From: Amoebophrya sp. A120
Taxonomy: Eukaryota; Sar; Dinophyceae; Syndiniales; Amoebophryaceae
NCBI GenBank assembly: GCA_905178155.1
Contig: CAJINV010000001.1
Coordinates: forward strand, 9,755,865 to 9,819,864
DNA length: 64,000 bases
Direction: 5' to 3'
Positions 28,434 to 41,012 of this stretch are shown in pieces. The position numbers were made by a program, and so were the translations under genes. Positions within the stretch are counted from its first letter, which is position 1, and every line of letters starts with the position of its first letter. The notes under the pieces are model-generated. The model saw only the letters and a list, made by a program, of their open reading frames with translations. It did not search any database and had not been told where the DNA came from.

Positions 28434-28988
28434 TTACAACTCTAAAAATATGGCCACAAGTGTACCAAAGTAATTTTTCTCCAACTCCGAAGCCTTGGCA
28501 TCCGAATCTGCAGTCATGTGCGGCTTGGGTTTTTGCGTCACATCGTACTTGAGCATTGCCCGCACACCCATCCACCGGACGCGCGTGTTGACGTACTCTT
28601 GCTCCCGCAAAAATTGCGACAACCGCTCCCTGCCCTGTTTCAACCGCTGAGATTCCCGGATACTCGGCAACCCGATGGTGGTGCGCTCGATGTCAGTCAT
28701 ACCGTGCTGGTCGCGGTAGTCCGGGAGTTCTTCCGGGATGTCATGCATGTCCCGAAATTCCTCCAGGCGAGGCCCCTCTGGCATGATGATGTTTCCCACG
28801 GACGAAATAGGTTTCGATTTGGACGAAGTTTTGCTCAAAGGCACCACGCCGATGCCCGTGCCGTCGTAATCCACCTGCTCGTCATCTACTTGATTAGGAA
28901 ATGTGCCCGACAGTGTCGAGGGGCTCGCCAACGGTGGTGGCGGGGCGGACACTCCCCGGATGGCAGCGCCACCGAGATTATCCGCCAT
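28434..28988 (-). CDS. small unrecognised protein
   Basis: A 184-residue single-exon frame beginning MADNLGGAAIRGVSAPPPP. The first 70 residues are Pro/Ser/Asp-rich. The C-terminal half has a helical stretch (ESQRLKQGRERLSQFLREQE) followed by a hydrophobic end. It lies about 100 bases downstream, in transcription order, of nothing closely coupled. No family is recognised. Confidence 0.65.
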   Translation of the reverse strand: MADNLGGAAIRGVSAPPPPLASPSTLSGTFPNQVDDEQVDYDGTGIGVVPLSKTSSKSKPISSVGNIIMPEGPRLEEFRDMHDIPEELPDYRDQHGMTDIERTTIGLPSIRESQRLKQGRERLSQFLREQEYVNTRVRWMGVRAMLKYDVTQKPKPHMTADSDAKASELEKNYFGTLVAIFLEL

Positions 28989-29650
28989 GATTGACGTTTG
29001 TGACGTTTAGGTCTCGCGGCGCTAGTAAAGAATCATAAGAGAGTGTTTGTATTGGAGAGAAATATCCGAGTTTTCAGGGTAGACGAGGGCCTGGGGAGAG
29101 TAAGTGTTGAATCTGAAGGATAAAGTAACGCATTACAGACGAAGCGGAAAGCTGTACGAAATTTTCAAAATGATGGTGCACGATGCAGTGGATGCTGGAC
29201 ATTTTGTACGAGTTCACGAATGCAAGACGCACATTTTGGCACGATCCACCGACCAGAAAAAGCAGGAGCAGAACGAGAACCGAGAAATAGATTAATTCGT
29301 GCGGCTTTTGCGCAGCGGGAAAACGAATTTGCGTAGAGATTAAACCGAAGGGTTCGCTGAGTCCTCTTTCAGGTACGATGATAACAGCACAAGGCGTGGA
29401 AACAGTCCAAAGAAGCGCAAGCGCTTGCGCTGCGTTAGCAGTACAACACAGCAGGATGCAGATTCGAGATGTTCTTTGTTCAGAAAAATTCCGTGTATAC
29501 TACGCATCCAAAATGCCGAACTAGGTTCAAGCGCGTGTGGGAGAGAATCTAATCCTGTGTCGCTTATTTCAAGTTCGTCGCTTCACGATTCATTTCAATT
29601 TCAGCATGCAAGAGGAGAGGCACATGCGCCCCGCAGAGGCAGATGCTTAC
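28989..29650. other. intergenic, no gene seen
   Basis: About 0.66 kb of spacer holding the Nup155 3' flank. No supported element. Confidence 0.5.
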
Positions 29651-32600
29651 TTAGAATTGCATCATTGGGTTCATATTCACAGGGAGCGTTTCGATCCGCG
29701 CGCTGAGATGGTTCAAGTTCCGGATCACCTGCTCCCCCACTTGAGCGGGCCCCAAATGCTGCAGCTCCTGCGTGAGGGCTTGATAGCACTTGCGCAACTC
29801 CATAATTTCGGCTCCCACGTTTCGCCCCTGCTGCGCTGTCAGGGAGAGCTGTTCTTGCCACTGCAGCAGCATCATGTGCTTCAACTCGTACAGAGCCGTG
29901 CATTTCGGTATCGGCGCGCTCGCAAAGGCGAGGTACATCTCCGGCCAGGACAACAGGCACTCGCGCAGCACCTCAATGCAGAAAACGACACTGGATTGCC
30001 TTGCCTGCGTGTACTCGAAGAGCCTCAAAGCAATCAGGTCGACCGGGAGAAACAGGGAGTTTTGTGCCCGCGCTTCGACTTGCTGGGTTATCGCATGTTG
30101 GTTCGCGAACTGATTCACACGAAAGTCCATGCCCATGGTTCCCGGCATTTGGTTGTCCCGTGCGCGCAAATACGCTCCGGATAGCCGCGTGACAAAATCT
30201 TTCGCTTCGTCCGGAAAGCCGTTCACCTGCAAGTTCTCTCGCAGTGCAATGTCCACGTAGTGCCGCAAATGCCTCGTGTCCCCGTGCCAGTAGCAAATAC
30301 CGATGTGCGTGACGAACAGTCGATACTTGTCGGCGATGGCGCGCAGCACCGGTATGTCGAGCACACTGGCTTGCACGTCGCGAATCACCGGCTGTAGGGA
30401 AGCAGCAGTAGTAGCTCCTTTCCGCTGCTGGTCCTCGAGCTCTAGCTTCGCGGTGCTCTGGCAGTTGAGTTGCCGGATCAAGAACTGGATGTTGGCCTGC
30501 ACGTCCTGCAAATTCTGATCCTGACTGATCATGGACGCAATTCGTAAGAAGCCGATTCTGTCGTCTAAACTGTAAACGGGGCCCGCGTCGTTGGCCACAT
30601 CCGCGGGCCAGGGTAGCCGTGCGATTGCTCGGTACTCCTCACACGCGTCCAGAAACCGATTGTTGGCCTGCAAGTATTTGCACAGCATTTCGGGCTGCGT
30701 TGGGCGCTGGCCGACAAGGAACGGCTCCAAGTACGGGGATTCGAGCTCCCAGATCGGCAAGTTCCACTTGCGAAGGAGCTTGAAAAGACCGCACTGCAAG
30801 AGCTGGTCCGGGGTGTGGAGAACGTACTGGATAAGTTTGTCGACAATGCTCGAGGCTTCGATGGCGTTTAAGTTGCCGGGAATGATGAGAGGCACCTCGT
30901 TGACACCTGTACATTGGATTTGATTTGAAAGAGGTTTCATCAAGCGAGGATCGATAGCAAACTCTTCGCGATCTTGTCATACAGGATGGAGCTACAAGCT
31001 GTAGCTACAGGTGTAATTCATACTATTTCGTCCCTCAATCAGGATTTTTTAGAAAACCATTCAGATGTCGAAAACTACCTAGAAGCTATACCATGAAAGC
31101 CCGTATGCGCTCCCCTCCGCATCGGCACCCGCCCTTCCGCACGAATCAGAAGGTCCTCAAAAGCGCTGTAAAGCGGATTGTAGAGGCTCAACCTGGTCGT
31201 GTGCAGAGCCACATGGCTGTTTGGATTGCTTATCACCTCGTCGTTTGGATCTAATTGCTTGGCCTTTCTAGCGGCAAACTCCACCAACGTCCTGATACAC
31301 CCCCGCGCTCGCAGACGCGAGCCAGTTTCCCGCATGTCGACTATGGCGATGTTCTTTTCTAAAAGTGCGATCGCGGGGCCAACATCGATATTGGGCGTTT
31401 CGAGCATTTCGTACGCGTGCTGAATTTCAGCCTCGGCCATGGAAATCAAATGCGGACACTTCTTCGCTATCAGCGTGCAATCGAAGAATTTCGGTGCCTC
31501 TTTGACCAGCTGCTGTACCGCGGCACGGCCATTGTCCCCCTGCACCAGGTCGCGGAAGGGGAGCTGTGCTAGTCCCGATAAATCGTGACGGCCGTTTTCC
31601 ACCAGGAGCCGCTGCGCGAGCAAGTGAAGAAACTGCAGCACGCCGATTGAGCGCTCGACGATGGTGCTCATGCCTTCAAACAAAACCCGCTCATCGCCGA
31701 AGTACTCGACGTTGGTGCGTCGGGCCTTCTGGAGCACTCGCCGGACACCGCGCAGAGTGGCGTCTAACCACTCGCGCTCGCTTCTTCGCCAAGTGACGCA
31801 GTAGGACGAGAAGCGATTCACATTCTGGTTCTGCCCCGACAGAAAAGAATCGTCGCGACCGCGCTTCACGCCTCCCTGCGTGGGCACGTAGGAGTTCGGT
31901 TGCTTCACCTGCATGACCTGCAGAACTTTCACGAGCCAGAAGGGACGCACTAAACGCGAGATGTAGAGAATCAAGCCCCGCACGCGACACGTTTCTGCGA
32001 GTCTTTGCTCCGCGCCCCTGCTCACGACGTAGCCGTATCCGGAGAGGAAATTTTGCGACTGCGGCTGCGCAAGGACTTGGGGTTGGTTCATATTAGCGTT
32101 CTGCTGCTGTGCAGTTTGCTGTCTACCGCCACCAGGTATGTTCAGCTGCTGCGGATTATTCGGCACTCCGGGTCCGGGCAGCTGTTGTCCTCCAGGAAGA
32201 TTGTTAGCAACCCGGAAGTTCGCATCGTAAACCACCAATCCGCCAACGCGAAGGGCCGCTTCCGTGGTAAACAGCATGCGTTCGGCGGCGCTCGCGGCAG
32301 ACGTCAGATCCGGGTGCCAGCCTGCGCTGCTCCACACGTCGTCAATTTCATCGTTGATGGCTTGCTGTATCTGGTTCTGCACCGCGAGCTGGTGGCTGCT
32401 GAAGAACGGATCTTCCGGTACTGGTTCCGCGATGGCCAGCTGCATCATCATGTCGCTTTTTCTTCTTTGCCTCGCCGTAGTTCCTGGTGTGACCCCCGTG
32501 CGCATGTACGCGTCTACTTGGGCGGGCTGTTGTACTAACGCGAGCTGCCGATTTGTTGGTGTCGCCATGCCAGAAGTGTCCGTGATCATCGGCGCCAATC

Positions 32601-35600
32601 CGGGACTACTCGCGGCCCCGAGCTGCTGCTGCTTCTTGCGGAAAGCTGAGGGAAGAGCGGAAGAAAACCCGCGCATCCCCGATGTCATGCTACTGTAATT
32701 CAAATCTTCGATCCCGGCGTTCGCAAGAGCTCGATTCCTCACACTGGCGAATGACTCGGGCGGTCTTCCGACGTGTTCCAAAGCTTTGACCGTGCCGGGT
32801 GTCGCCAAAGTTGTCGCATGCTGACCCGCATACATGCCCAAATCTGTCAAGGGTCGCGGCGCGCCTCCAAGACCGCCGCCAAATCCCCTGTTTTTTCCGC
32901 TCGGACCACCAAACAAGCCGCCACCTCGTCGCAAACACGCAGCCGTGTTCAAATTTGCAGCCCCACTGGCGATTTGGAAACACACGGCCATTCCCTCCTC
33001 TGCTGTGTAAGATTCGAAAAACTGCGCCGCCGACTGTTCGAAGGACTGCTCGATGTTGTTGCTTGAATTCGCGATCACCAGGTCCCGCATCAACTCCTCC
33101 GCGGGCCGAAGCCGCTGCAGGAAGAGGATGCCCTCTGAGGTCAAGAGGTAGAACTGCCGGGACTCCAGCGCTTGCTGCGTGCAGAGCTCGGATAGCTGGG
33201 AGTATTGCAAAAACGGTGTCTCTTCTTGCTTTTTCCAAGTTGGGCGTAATCGCAATCCGGAGCTGTTGCCGCCACTTTGCATGTTGGCACCACTGCTGGC
33301 ATTTGTTGCAAAAGACTGCTGTTTGTTGAAAAAATCGGCTCCCTGATCTACCATACCGCCCATAGCGCTTGAAAACGGATATGCAACAGGGGGCTGCATC
33401 GGAACTGCAGGAACGAGTTGAGACTGTTCCGGTGCCCCCATAGCTGGGACGATGCTAGATTCCGTGACTTCACCAATCTGGAAAAACTTGCTGGGTTCCT
33501 TCCCTACTCCATTCTTGTCTGCTCCAGCAAAGGCGCTGCTCTTCGCACCACCGAAGCTCATGAATTGTGCGCCCTGGCTCTGCTGATCCGTGCTTCCCGT
33601 GTAGACTGGATCCGTGAGTTTGCTGCCTAAAGCCAGCTCACCGATCGAGAAAATCTCGGCCGCGAAACCGTTCGGGTGGAGCGGCAAAATATCGTACCGC
33701 TCTGACGGTAACCCCCGCAGAGTCCACGGCGTGCGGCTCGCCACCCGCTGCGATATCGAGCGCATGTCTGTGGAGATGCAGAGCAGTCGGTTGCTGCAGA
33801 GCTCATCGTCCTCGTCGATTAGGTGTTGATCGGCTTCCAAAGACGCCAAATCTAGATTGTCGTCAAAAATGCCCCTTCTTCCGTCCCGTTTCGCGACCAT
33901 CGGCGCGTCTCCATCCAAACCTGCTCCGGGGTTCTGCTGTTGTAGTTCATCAACGTACTCGGACTTATCCCTTGCTTTGCTGCTGACGTGCGCGCGCATG
34001 AGTAGCTGCACCTGGGCCAAGTTCCTCTTCACGGTCGGTCGGACGCAGAGAAGGGTTACACCGGAAAGTGAATAAGCGTCGTTTACCAGGTACGGCATGT
34101 TGTCCTTCCCCCCGTCTTCCCAGGGGAACACGTCGACCGGCGGTGCTTGCGCGTGTCCAATTTTGATGTTCCGGAGCGCGGTCGAGATCGAATGTCCTCG
34201 TCTTGCCTCCTCTACTAAGTGGTGCAACGCGGCGTCCGCCGTCGGCATGCCGGCACCGTGGGCAACTTGCAGCCTTTGCTGCGCAGCGCGGGACTGCCCG
34301 TTCCGATCAGAGGGAGCGGATCGCTGACCGAACGCGAGTTTGACAACAAAGCTCCCATTGAAAAATATCCTCGTCCCGTCGCGGCAAACCGCCTGCAACA
34401 CGCAGTCCGTTGCTTCGTACTGCATGCTTGTTCTCTGCGCCATACTGATCCCTGCGATTTGCTGCCTCACAGAATTTTGCCCATGCGGCGGAACCTGCGT
34501 CTCCCAACCCGCAGTGCGAATCATCGGAAATATCTTCACGATGCTGTTATTGACTTTCATCGCAGTCACTGCGTCCTGGACGCGCGTCTTGCTGTCAACA
34601 GTGCCAGCAGGAGGTTTTATTTGCTCATTCGTATTTCCTCCGTTGTTCACAGTTGAGGTTGGCGCTCCTGCCCCTGATGATCCTGGTATGACACCTCCGG
34701 TGGAAACCTGCGATTGGAGACCTCCAACAGTGCTATTCGTTGACATCGGAATTGCCGTACTCGCGAGCAAACTGCCTCCGCCCTGCATGGACATGGTATT
34801 TATCGCGGACATCCCCGCGGCGCTCTTTTCCTCCTCCTCCAAGCCCTTTTTGATCCCATTCGGATCAAACACTTTTTTCGGATCGGGGAACCGAATCCCC
34901 GGGATCGGCTTCGCGGTACTGAGCATACTCGGGATGTTGAGCCGGCGGAGATTTACCATGATGTCCTTGATGAAAAACTCGAAGAGGAAATGGCACCGCG
35001 GGTTCATGTCCTCTTCCGGACTCGGCTCCGACCCGCTTGACGTGCTCCCTGCCGTGCAGTTCGACCCCGATTTATTCGCACCGACGTTGCTCGCAATGTC
35101 GAAAACGAGAATCACGTCCCTGCGTAAGGCGTAAAGGAGTTCTCTCGTCGAGTCCACGGTCAGTTGCTCCACCGCCTTCTCCGGATTGTTGTTCGACGAC
35201 CCGAACAAACTGGAGAGAAACGCAGGTAGATACCCGGCGGACCTCAATGTGTGCTTTGCACACGCCGCCCGCTTCCGGAAAAACCCCCGGTCGTCCTCCC
35301 GCGTGTACCGGAACTCGTAGATTCCGCCGTCCTGCCCGCCCATGAAAATCCTCCTGGACCGCGGATCCCCCTCGATCCGAATTATCCTCGTGTCGTCCGT
35401 CGCCAGCGTGTACGTCGGCAGCTTTTGCAGCTGGATCCCCGCGTCGGGGCGAAAGCGGAGGGAGTGGAGCGAAACCTCGGACACGGTCGTGAGGACCAGG
35501 ACAAAGTCCGCCTCGAGGAAGGATTTGGCGCGCACGACCGCCGCTGCGAGGATGTCCTGGTCGACGCCGATGTACTCCTTCGATCGGTTGTCTGAAGTCC

Positions 35601-36131
35601 ACAAGTGCAGCACCGGCCCGACGCTCTGCCACGCGCACTCGATCTCCGAGAAGTATCCGGAAAGCGAAAAACTCGCGCTTCCCTGCAGTTTCAGTTGGAA
35701 GGTAGAGGGCAAAACATTTTTTCGGACACACACACTAAACTAGAATTCCAAGAACTCGCACATTTTTGTACACGTACACAGCCCTAGGGCACCTTTCGCT
35801 TTCGGTCAGGTAGAACAACGCGAACGCCTGGTCGCAAATCAAAAACTTAAAAAAAAGTTCATGTTCTTACCGAGCTGCGGCTTCCCCAAGAGGTCGGTGG
35901 TGCGGCGAACCCGCGTGAGTCGTAGGTGCCTTCATGTTTCTCGTACCTTTGCATGCCTGGGGCAAACACATCCTCGACAGTGAGTGGCGTCGTCTCGTCC
36001 CGCAGCAACGCATCCTCGATGCATTTGCTCGATATCTGCAGTACTTCCTGCGGTTGCACACTGTGCTGCGGCGCGGTATTGGGCTGCATCGGGAGACCCG
36101 AGGGCAGTGGCCCTCCAAGAGGCGGCATCAT
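29651..36131 (-). CDS. NUP155: nucleoporin Nup155/Nup170
   Basis: Three exons, 36131-35871, 35739-31092 and 30906-29651, give 2054 residues. Introns are GTAAGA..CTAG and GTATAG..TACAG. The N-terminal beta-propeller is recognisable: GYFSEIECAWQSVGPVLHLW, then GGQDGGIYEFRYTREDDRGF (human GGRDGCLYEI-like), then TRELLYALRRDVILVFDIA. The C-terminal alpha-solenoid carries LLQCGLFKLLRKWNLPIWEL, SPYLEPFL and LDDRIGFLRIAS, matching the Nup155 end. Family members are about 1390 residues in animals. The excess here is Gly/Gln/Asn/Ser-rich inserts in exon 2 (for example around 34560-34870 and 32040-32230). Nup155 is an inner-ring scaffold of the nuclear pore. Confidence 0.85.
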
Positions 36132-37106
36132 GGTTTCGGGAACTTGGGGGAGCACAGTTGTGTTCGCATGAAAGACGTATGGAACGTAACTTCAAAAGTC
36201 AGACACACGGGAACTAAATCACGTGCAATAGGTGGATCCTCTAGTTTTCACTTTGGCGAAAGAACGAAAAAAGAGGTGGGCAGACAGATTTCTAAAGGCC
36301 GAGCATCCTGTAAAAAGAAGTCAAGACAAGGCAAGTGGAAGTCAGAGCGGAAAATGAGGAAAATAGATCAGCAACATGAACAGGATTATCGTGCCGGATC
36401 CAGATCATAAGGCCTGCGGGAACAGCATCTCCTAAATCATTGAGATTGATAACAGTTGCTTCATCTCGAGGCTCCGTTTCGCAACAGCGTTTTTTCTTGT
36501 CACAGGGGTGAAACCAAACAAGAGTATAAAATCTCCCGGAGAAGTAGAAGATGGAGAATCTTTGAAGTTCAATCATACAAGCAGCTGCTTTAGCTCAAGA
36601 AAGTTGGTTCTGGCTTACCGCACGGAACGCTAGCAAGAATGGGCGACAACTATTGGGTGCTTGTTGATACATCAGGTGAAACTTCTGTCGGATCAATTCT
36701 GTGCTGCAGTTTTTCTTGCCGTACTACAACATCGGTCTTATTCTTCGAATCTATCGCTATAAACTATTCTAGCAGAAACAAATGAAGATAGAGAAATTTG
36801 AGTTCTTTGGTGAGTTTTCTGAGTTCAATTGACGTAGGTGCCGAGCTGTATTAGCATCGGTCCTGCACGTTAGACTAGTTAAGAACGTAAATTTTGTAAA
36901 TCGTACAGCTGATGCTGCATACTGTCGGCCGACATTCTACATTCATAAGTTTCGGCGCAGCATGTAGCACCATGATTAGGCGAGTCCGCATGTGCTGCTC
37001 TACTGCTGCGTTTTTGCAGTGGAGACAAACTCTTATCATAAGCTCTAGTATTTATAGTGATCGTACAGGAAAAGAACTGGAACGTCTCGCCCTTCATCAG
37101 TGAAAC
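36132..37106. other. intergenic, no gene seen
   Basis: About 1 kb of AT-rich spacer between the protease and Nup155 genes. No protein-like frame on either strand. Confidence 0.5.
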
Positions 37107-40100
37107 TTATTTTGTGATGACCGTCGTCGCACTCCCTCCTTCCGTAGCAGAAGCTGCTGCTGGTGCTGCCGCGACTGCATTGTTTTTTGTTTTCGCCAAC
37201 TCGGCGGATGAGCTGCTGCTTGCCGCGGCTGCTTCGGTTCCCTTCGTAGAGTAGACGAGATTCAGAACATTCGGGGAATCCAACTCCGGCGCGTCCTCGA
37301 GCTTCGGACGTTCGTTCACAGGGGCTAGGCAAACACGGGCCTCCCCCGGCCCGCTGCCGCGGTCGTACGTCACAAGAAAGTGCCGCATGAAAATCTCCCC
37401 AATGATGAACAGGTTCGGTCCGTATCTGGTAGTCGTGTGAGAAAAATATTGTTCTGCACGGTGGAGATTGTAAAAAACAAACGAAAAGCGATCGCTTAAA
37501 GGCATCAGCCTACAGACGTTTTGCAAAAAAAAACGAAATACGGCGAGGGCACGTCAATCGACATCAGTCCAGGCTTGCACGCGGTCCCCGCAACGCCCCC
37601 GCCGACGAACCACTGGTCCGGGGTCTGGATGACTCGGAAATAGTTTTCCTCGGCCGAAACGCCATCCGGTTGGTATGGCTTGCCCCCCTTGTTCGGTAGC
37701 GTGCGCTCGTGGAACACCGCGAAGTCGATCACAAGCCAGGGAAGTTCGCTGTTAATCCACATGGATATTACGAGTTTTTATGTTTGGTGGTTGGAATTCA
37801 TTGTAGGCAAAAAAAGCGAAACTCTCGAAAGTTCCAAATAAATTTCAGTGAAAGCTTTACTCCGTTCACTTACCCGTCCGGGTTGCTGCCCACGTAGTGC
37901 TTTTTCACCAAGCTGCAGTCCACGTTTGCGAAGCCCTTCTCCTGCAGTTTCTGCATGAAGTAGTTGTTCAAGTAGGTCGGCACCGCGTTCCACGTAGTGC
38001 CAGTATCCCAAATTGCAGACAACGGCTTACCAACCGCTTCTTCAGATTCGAGGCCCATCGCAGAATTGTCAATCCACTCCGGCTCAGCATCCTTCCCCCA
38101 CATAATACCGATGCGGTGAATCCCTTATTTTTCGATCAATTCTGAACTTTTTCTTTTTCACATTGTTGCAGGTTGATGCTGCTGTACATGCACACAAAAT
38201 CTGATACGGGTTCTCGAGCATCATCAAAACCGAAATCACAGTATCCCTCATACCAGTTTGCCAATAGTGCTCGTGCACGACGTCCAAGCACTGTGGCGTT
38301 CCGTGGTAAAGCGCCGGGTTTGCCCCGCCGAAATACGCGCCACTGCGAATCTTCGGGTTCCTTGTGAAGTAGAAGGACATCTGATTGTGGCCGCTAAACA
38401 CATTCTCCCGCATGGCTTGCGTCATCACGCCGACCATTCCCTGTGCGGCCATGGACTCGAACGCCAGGCCCATGATGCCCCCGTACCGCAGCGTGTCGAA
38501 AACCCCACCTCTTTCCTCCTCGATCATCGCGAACGGCTGGCGCTGGATCTGGTGCCGCGCGACTAAAACCGAGTCAATCGCCTGGGGACCCGACAGCGTC
38601 CCGGACCCGAACATGATCTCCAGCCGTGCGTGGTTGTCAAAGTAGTGGGCGTTCGACCCGGATTTTTCGATGCTGTACATCGGCTCATCGGCGGTCTTGC
38701 AGGTGGTCGACTGACAGAGCTCCGACAACACCCACAAGTTCGTACTCCCCGTGTCAAAGATCACGCTCGCGGGCTGCTTGTTCGCGCCGACGAAGATCGT
38801 CCCCAAGTGTTGGCTGGTGTGGTCGCGGAGGTCGGACAACGGGACGACCTTCTCGTTCTCGGGGATGACCACCTGATTTAACCGCTTCATCTCCGACTTC
38901 TGCTCGTCCGAAAGTGTGTCCCAATCCACCAGAGGTTTCTGGTTCTCCTGGTCGACGGGCGGCGCGATCGTGGAGGTGGAAGTTTCCGTCACATCGTCGC
39001 CGAAAAGTTGGTGGAAGGGCGACTTCACCCCGACAGATTTCAGCTGGTTGGGAACCAGCTGGTCTGATTTTTTCTCGTCCGGCGTTTGCGTACCAATGAG
39101 CTGCGGACCGTTGGAGATCGTCGGATTGATGATGCCGTTGATCATATTGGGCACGCCCTTCACAGCGGCGCCCAGCAAAGCCGGGATGTTGCCTAACATG
39201 GTCCTCGTCGTTTCTGTCTGCTCTCTTTCCTTCTCTTGCAAAAGCGCCGAACTCTTGCTACTGCCGCGGAGGTTGCCGTTCCGCTTCTTCCCCTCGTCGA
39301 CTTGAATTGCGGAGGAGGCGGGTGTGGACTTGTTTTCATCCTGCTCCTTGTTTTCTGATGCTGGCGCGGCGTCGCTCTTTTTTTCCGTCTGCTCCCCTTC
39401 AACAGCAGTGGCAGCCGTGGTTTCGATTGCGCTACTCGCGGGTATCTGGCTGGTGCTGGCGTCCTCTAATGACTTCTTTTCTTGTTCGACTGGAGTCTTA
39501 TTTTCCTCCGCGGCCACACTGCCGTTTTCTGATGTCTTTGGCTTCTCATCTGCTACTTCGGAAGATTTAGGTATCGTTGTTTCGAGCATGCTTCTCGCCG
39601 CGGGGTCCTGCTCAGCGTACGTGACGGTCGATTCCAACTCGATATGGCTCTCGCCACGAAGCTCATCGTCTTTCTTCTCTGATTCTGTTTTCTCTACCTT
39701 CTCCTCTTCAGCAACAGAGGTAGCAGCAGCACCTGTCAAAGAGGTCGTTTCTTGCTGCTGCGCTGCTCTTGTTTCCGCAATCTTGTTGGGGGTTGCGGTT
39801 TCGAGGAACGTTTGTGCCGCTACGCCTACTTCCATCGGATACTCTTGCGAAGTTGATGCCCCATCGGAGTACCCTACGAGCGTCGAGGCGCCCAAATTTT
39901 CCGGGGCGACGTCAAAATCCAGATCGTCTTCCGATATCTCAGATGACTGCTCTGGACTTCCGCTGCTAGATGCAGTCGTAGAGAGATTTTCAGTAGTTTT
40001 TTCCGCGTTGCTCGGTTTCTCCTCTGTCACCTCGAGAAACGAAGTCTTGTCGTCTTGCTCCTGCGCTTTCTGCGGTGGGCTGGCGTCTGTGATGACTGTC

Positions 40101-41012
40101 TCACCTGTTTTGGTGGCGGTAGTGGTTTTCTCGTCGTCGTTTTTCCTCGCTGTTTCAGTCTCCTTTTTGTTGGTCGTGGATGCAGCAACTACTGTCGCAG
40201 ATTTTTCCGACGAACTTTTGTCCAGCTTGGGGGCCTCACCACCGCCTTTCTTGGAAAACTCGATGAGCGACGCGGACTCGTGCGCCGGAGGACCGTTTTT
40301 CAGCAAATCATCGTGGTGGTCGGAAAGTCTGTTTCGTGTTAGTGTTTTTCAAAATGAACATCGCCACTATTGAGATGGCCTTTCCATGACAAAGTGGAAA
40401 TTCAAACAGTAAAAAGCCATCGGCAATTCACACCAATGAATACCTGTCCCAGTGCTTCACGTTGTGCAGATACTCGTGCTCTCTCTCTTCGTGCATTGTG
40501 TCGGAAGTTTGCAGCCACGCGCTTGTTGGCTGGTCATGCACGGTTTCGAAGGGCAGGAAATGAATCTTGTCAAAGTCGGTAACCTGCTCTTCCAACAACC
40601 GGTAGGACTCCGTCCCCTGGCCAGACAGCGTTAGCTTTTTTCCAAGATATCGCTCGCGCGGCGTCTGCAGTGCTTGCTGGAGCTGTGTTTCTTCTGCGAG
40701 GACGAAAGTGTTACTCTTTGTACCTTCGAACAAGACAGAGGAAAGAACTTTTGCGACAGTGACGCGCTTTGCAGTTCCGGCGAACAAGCGCGGCCTGGTC
40801 GAGTTTCTGCATCCCGCAGCTCTTTTGCGACCTTGCTGATGTCGCCGAGTCGTGCGGCGATTATGCACAACTTTTTCTTCCTTCTTCATGGCGAATTTCG
40901 CAGAAACATCTTGCTCCGCGCATCCTCGAGAGCACTCACGCGACCCGCGTGACGGGGAGTTCCCCGTGAGAACATGAGCAATTGGGACATTCATGATTTT
41001 GGCTGTTGACAT
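37107..41012 (-). CDS. pepsin-family (A1) aspartic protease
   Basis: Five exons join in phase: up to 41012-40444, 40328-38254, 38123-37874, 37748-37542 and 37425-37107, about 1139 residues if ATG 41012 is used. The first exon's 5' end is uncertain, and MKKEEK near 40890 is an alternative start. No signal peptide is clear. After about 650 residues of Ser/Thr/Glu/Lys-rich low complexity, the catalytic domain begins. The first catalytic motif is FDTGSTNLWV, the flap region is MFGSGTLSG, and GGIMGLAF and YFTRNPKIRSGAYFGG follow. The second motif is IWDTGTTWNAV, and then LFIIGEIFMRHFLVTYD. Both aspartates are present. The flap Tyr of pepsin appears as Phe. The C-terminal tail is Ala/Ser-rich. The long N-terminus may be an unusual propeptide. 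Confidence 0.8.

Noticed and set aside
40631-40870. Alternative minus frame upstream of the aspartic protease (ARLGDISKVAKELRDAET)
   Set aside because: It looks partly protein-like, but joining it to the protease would need an intron of about 30 bases. I could not support it, so the first exon's 5' end is left uncertain.
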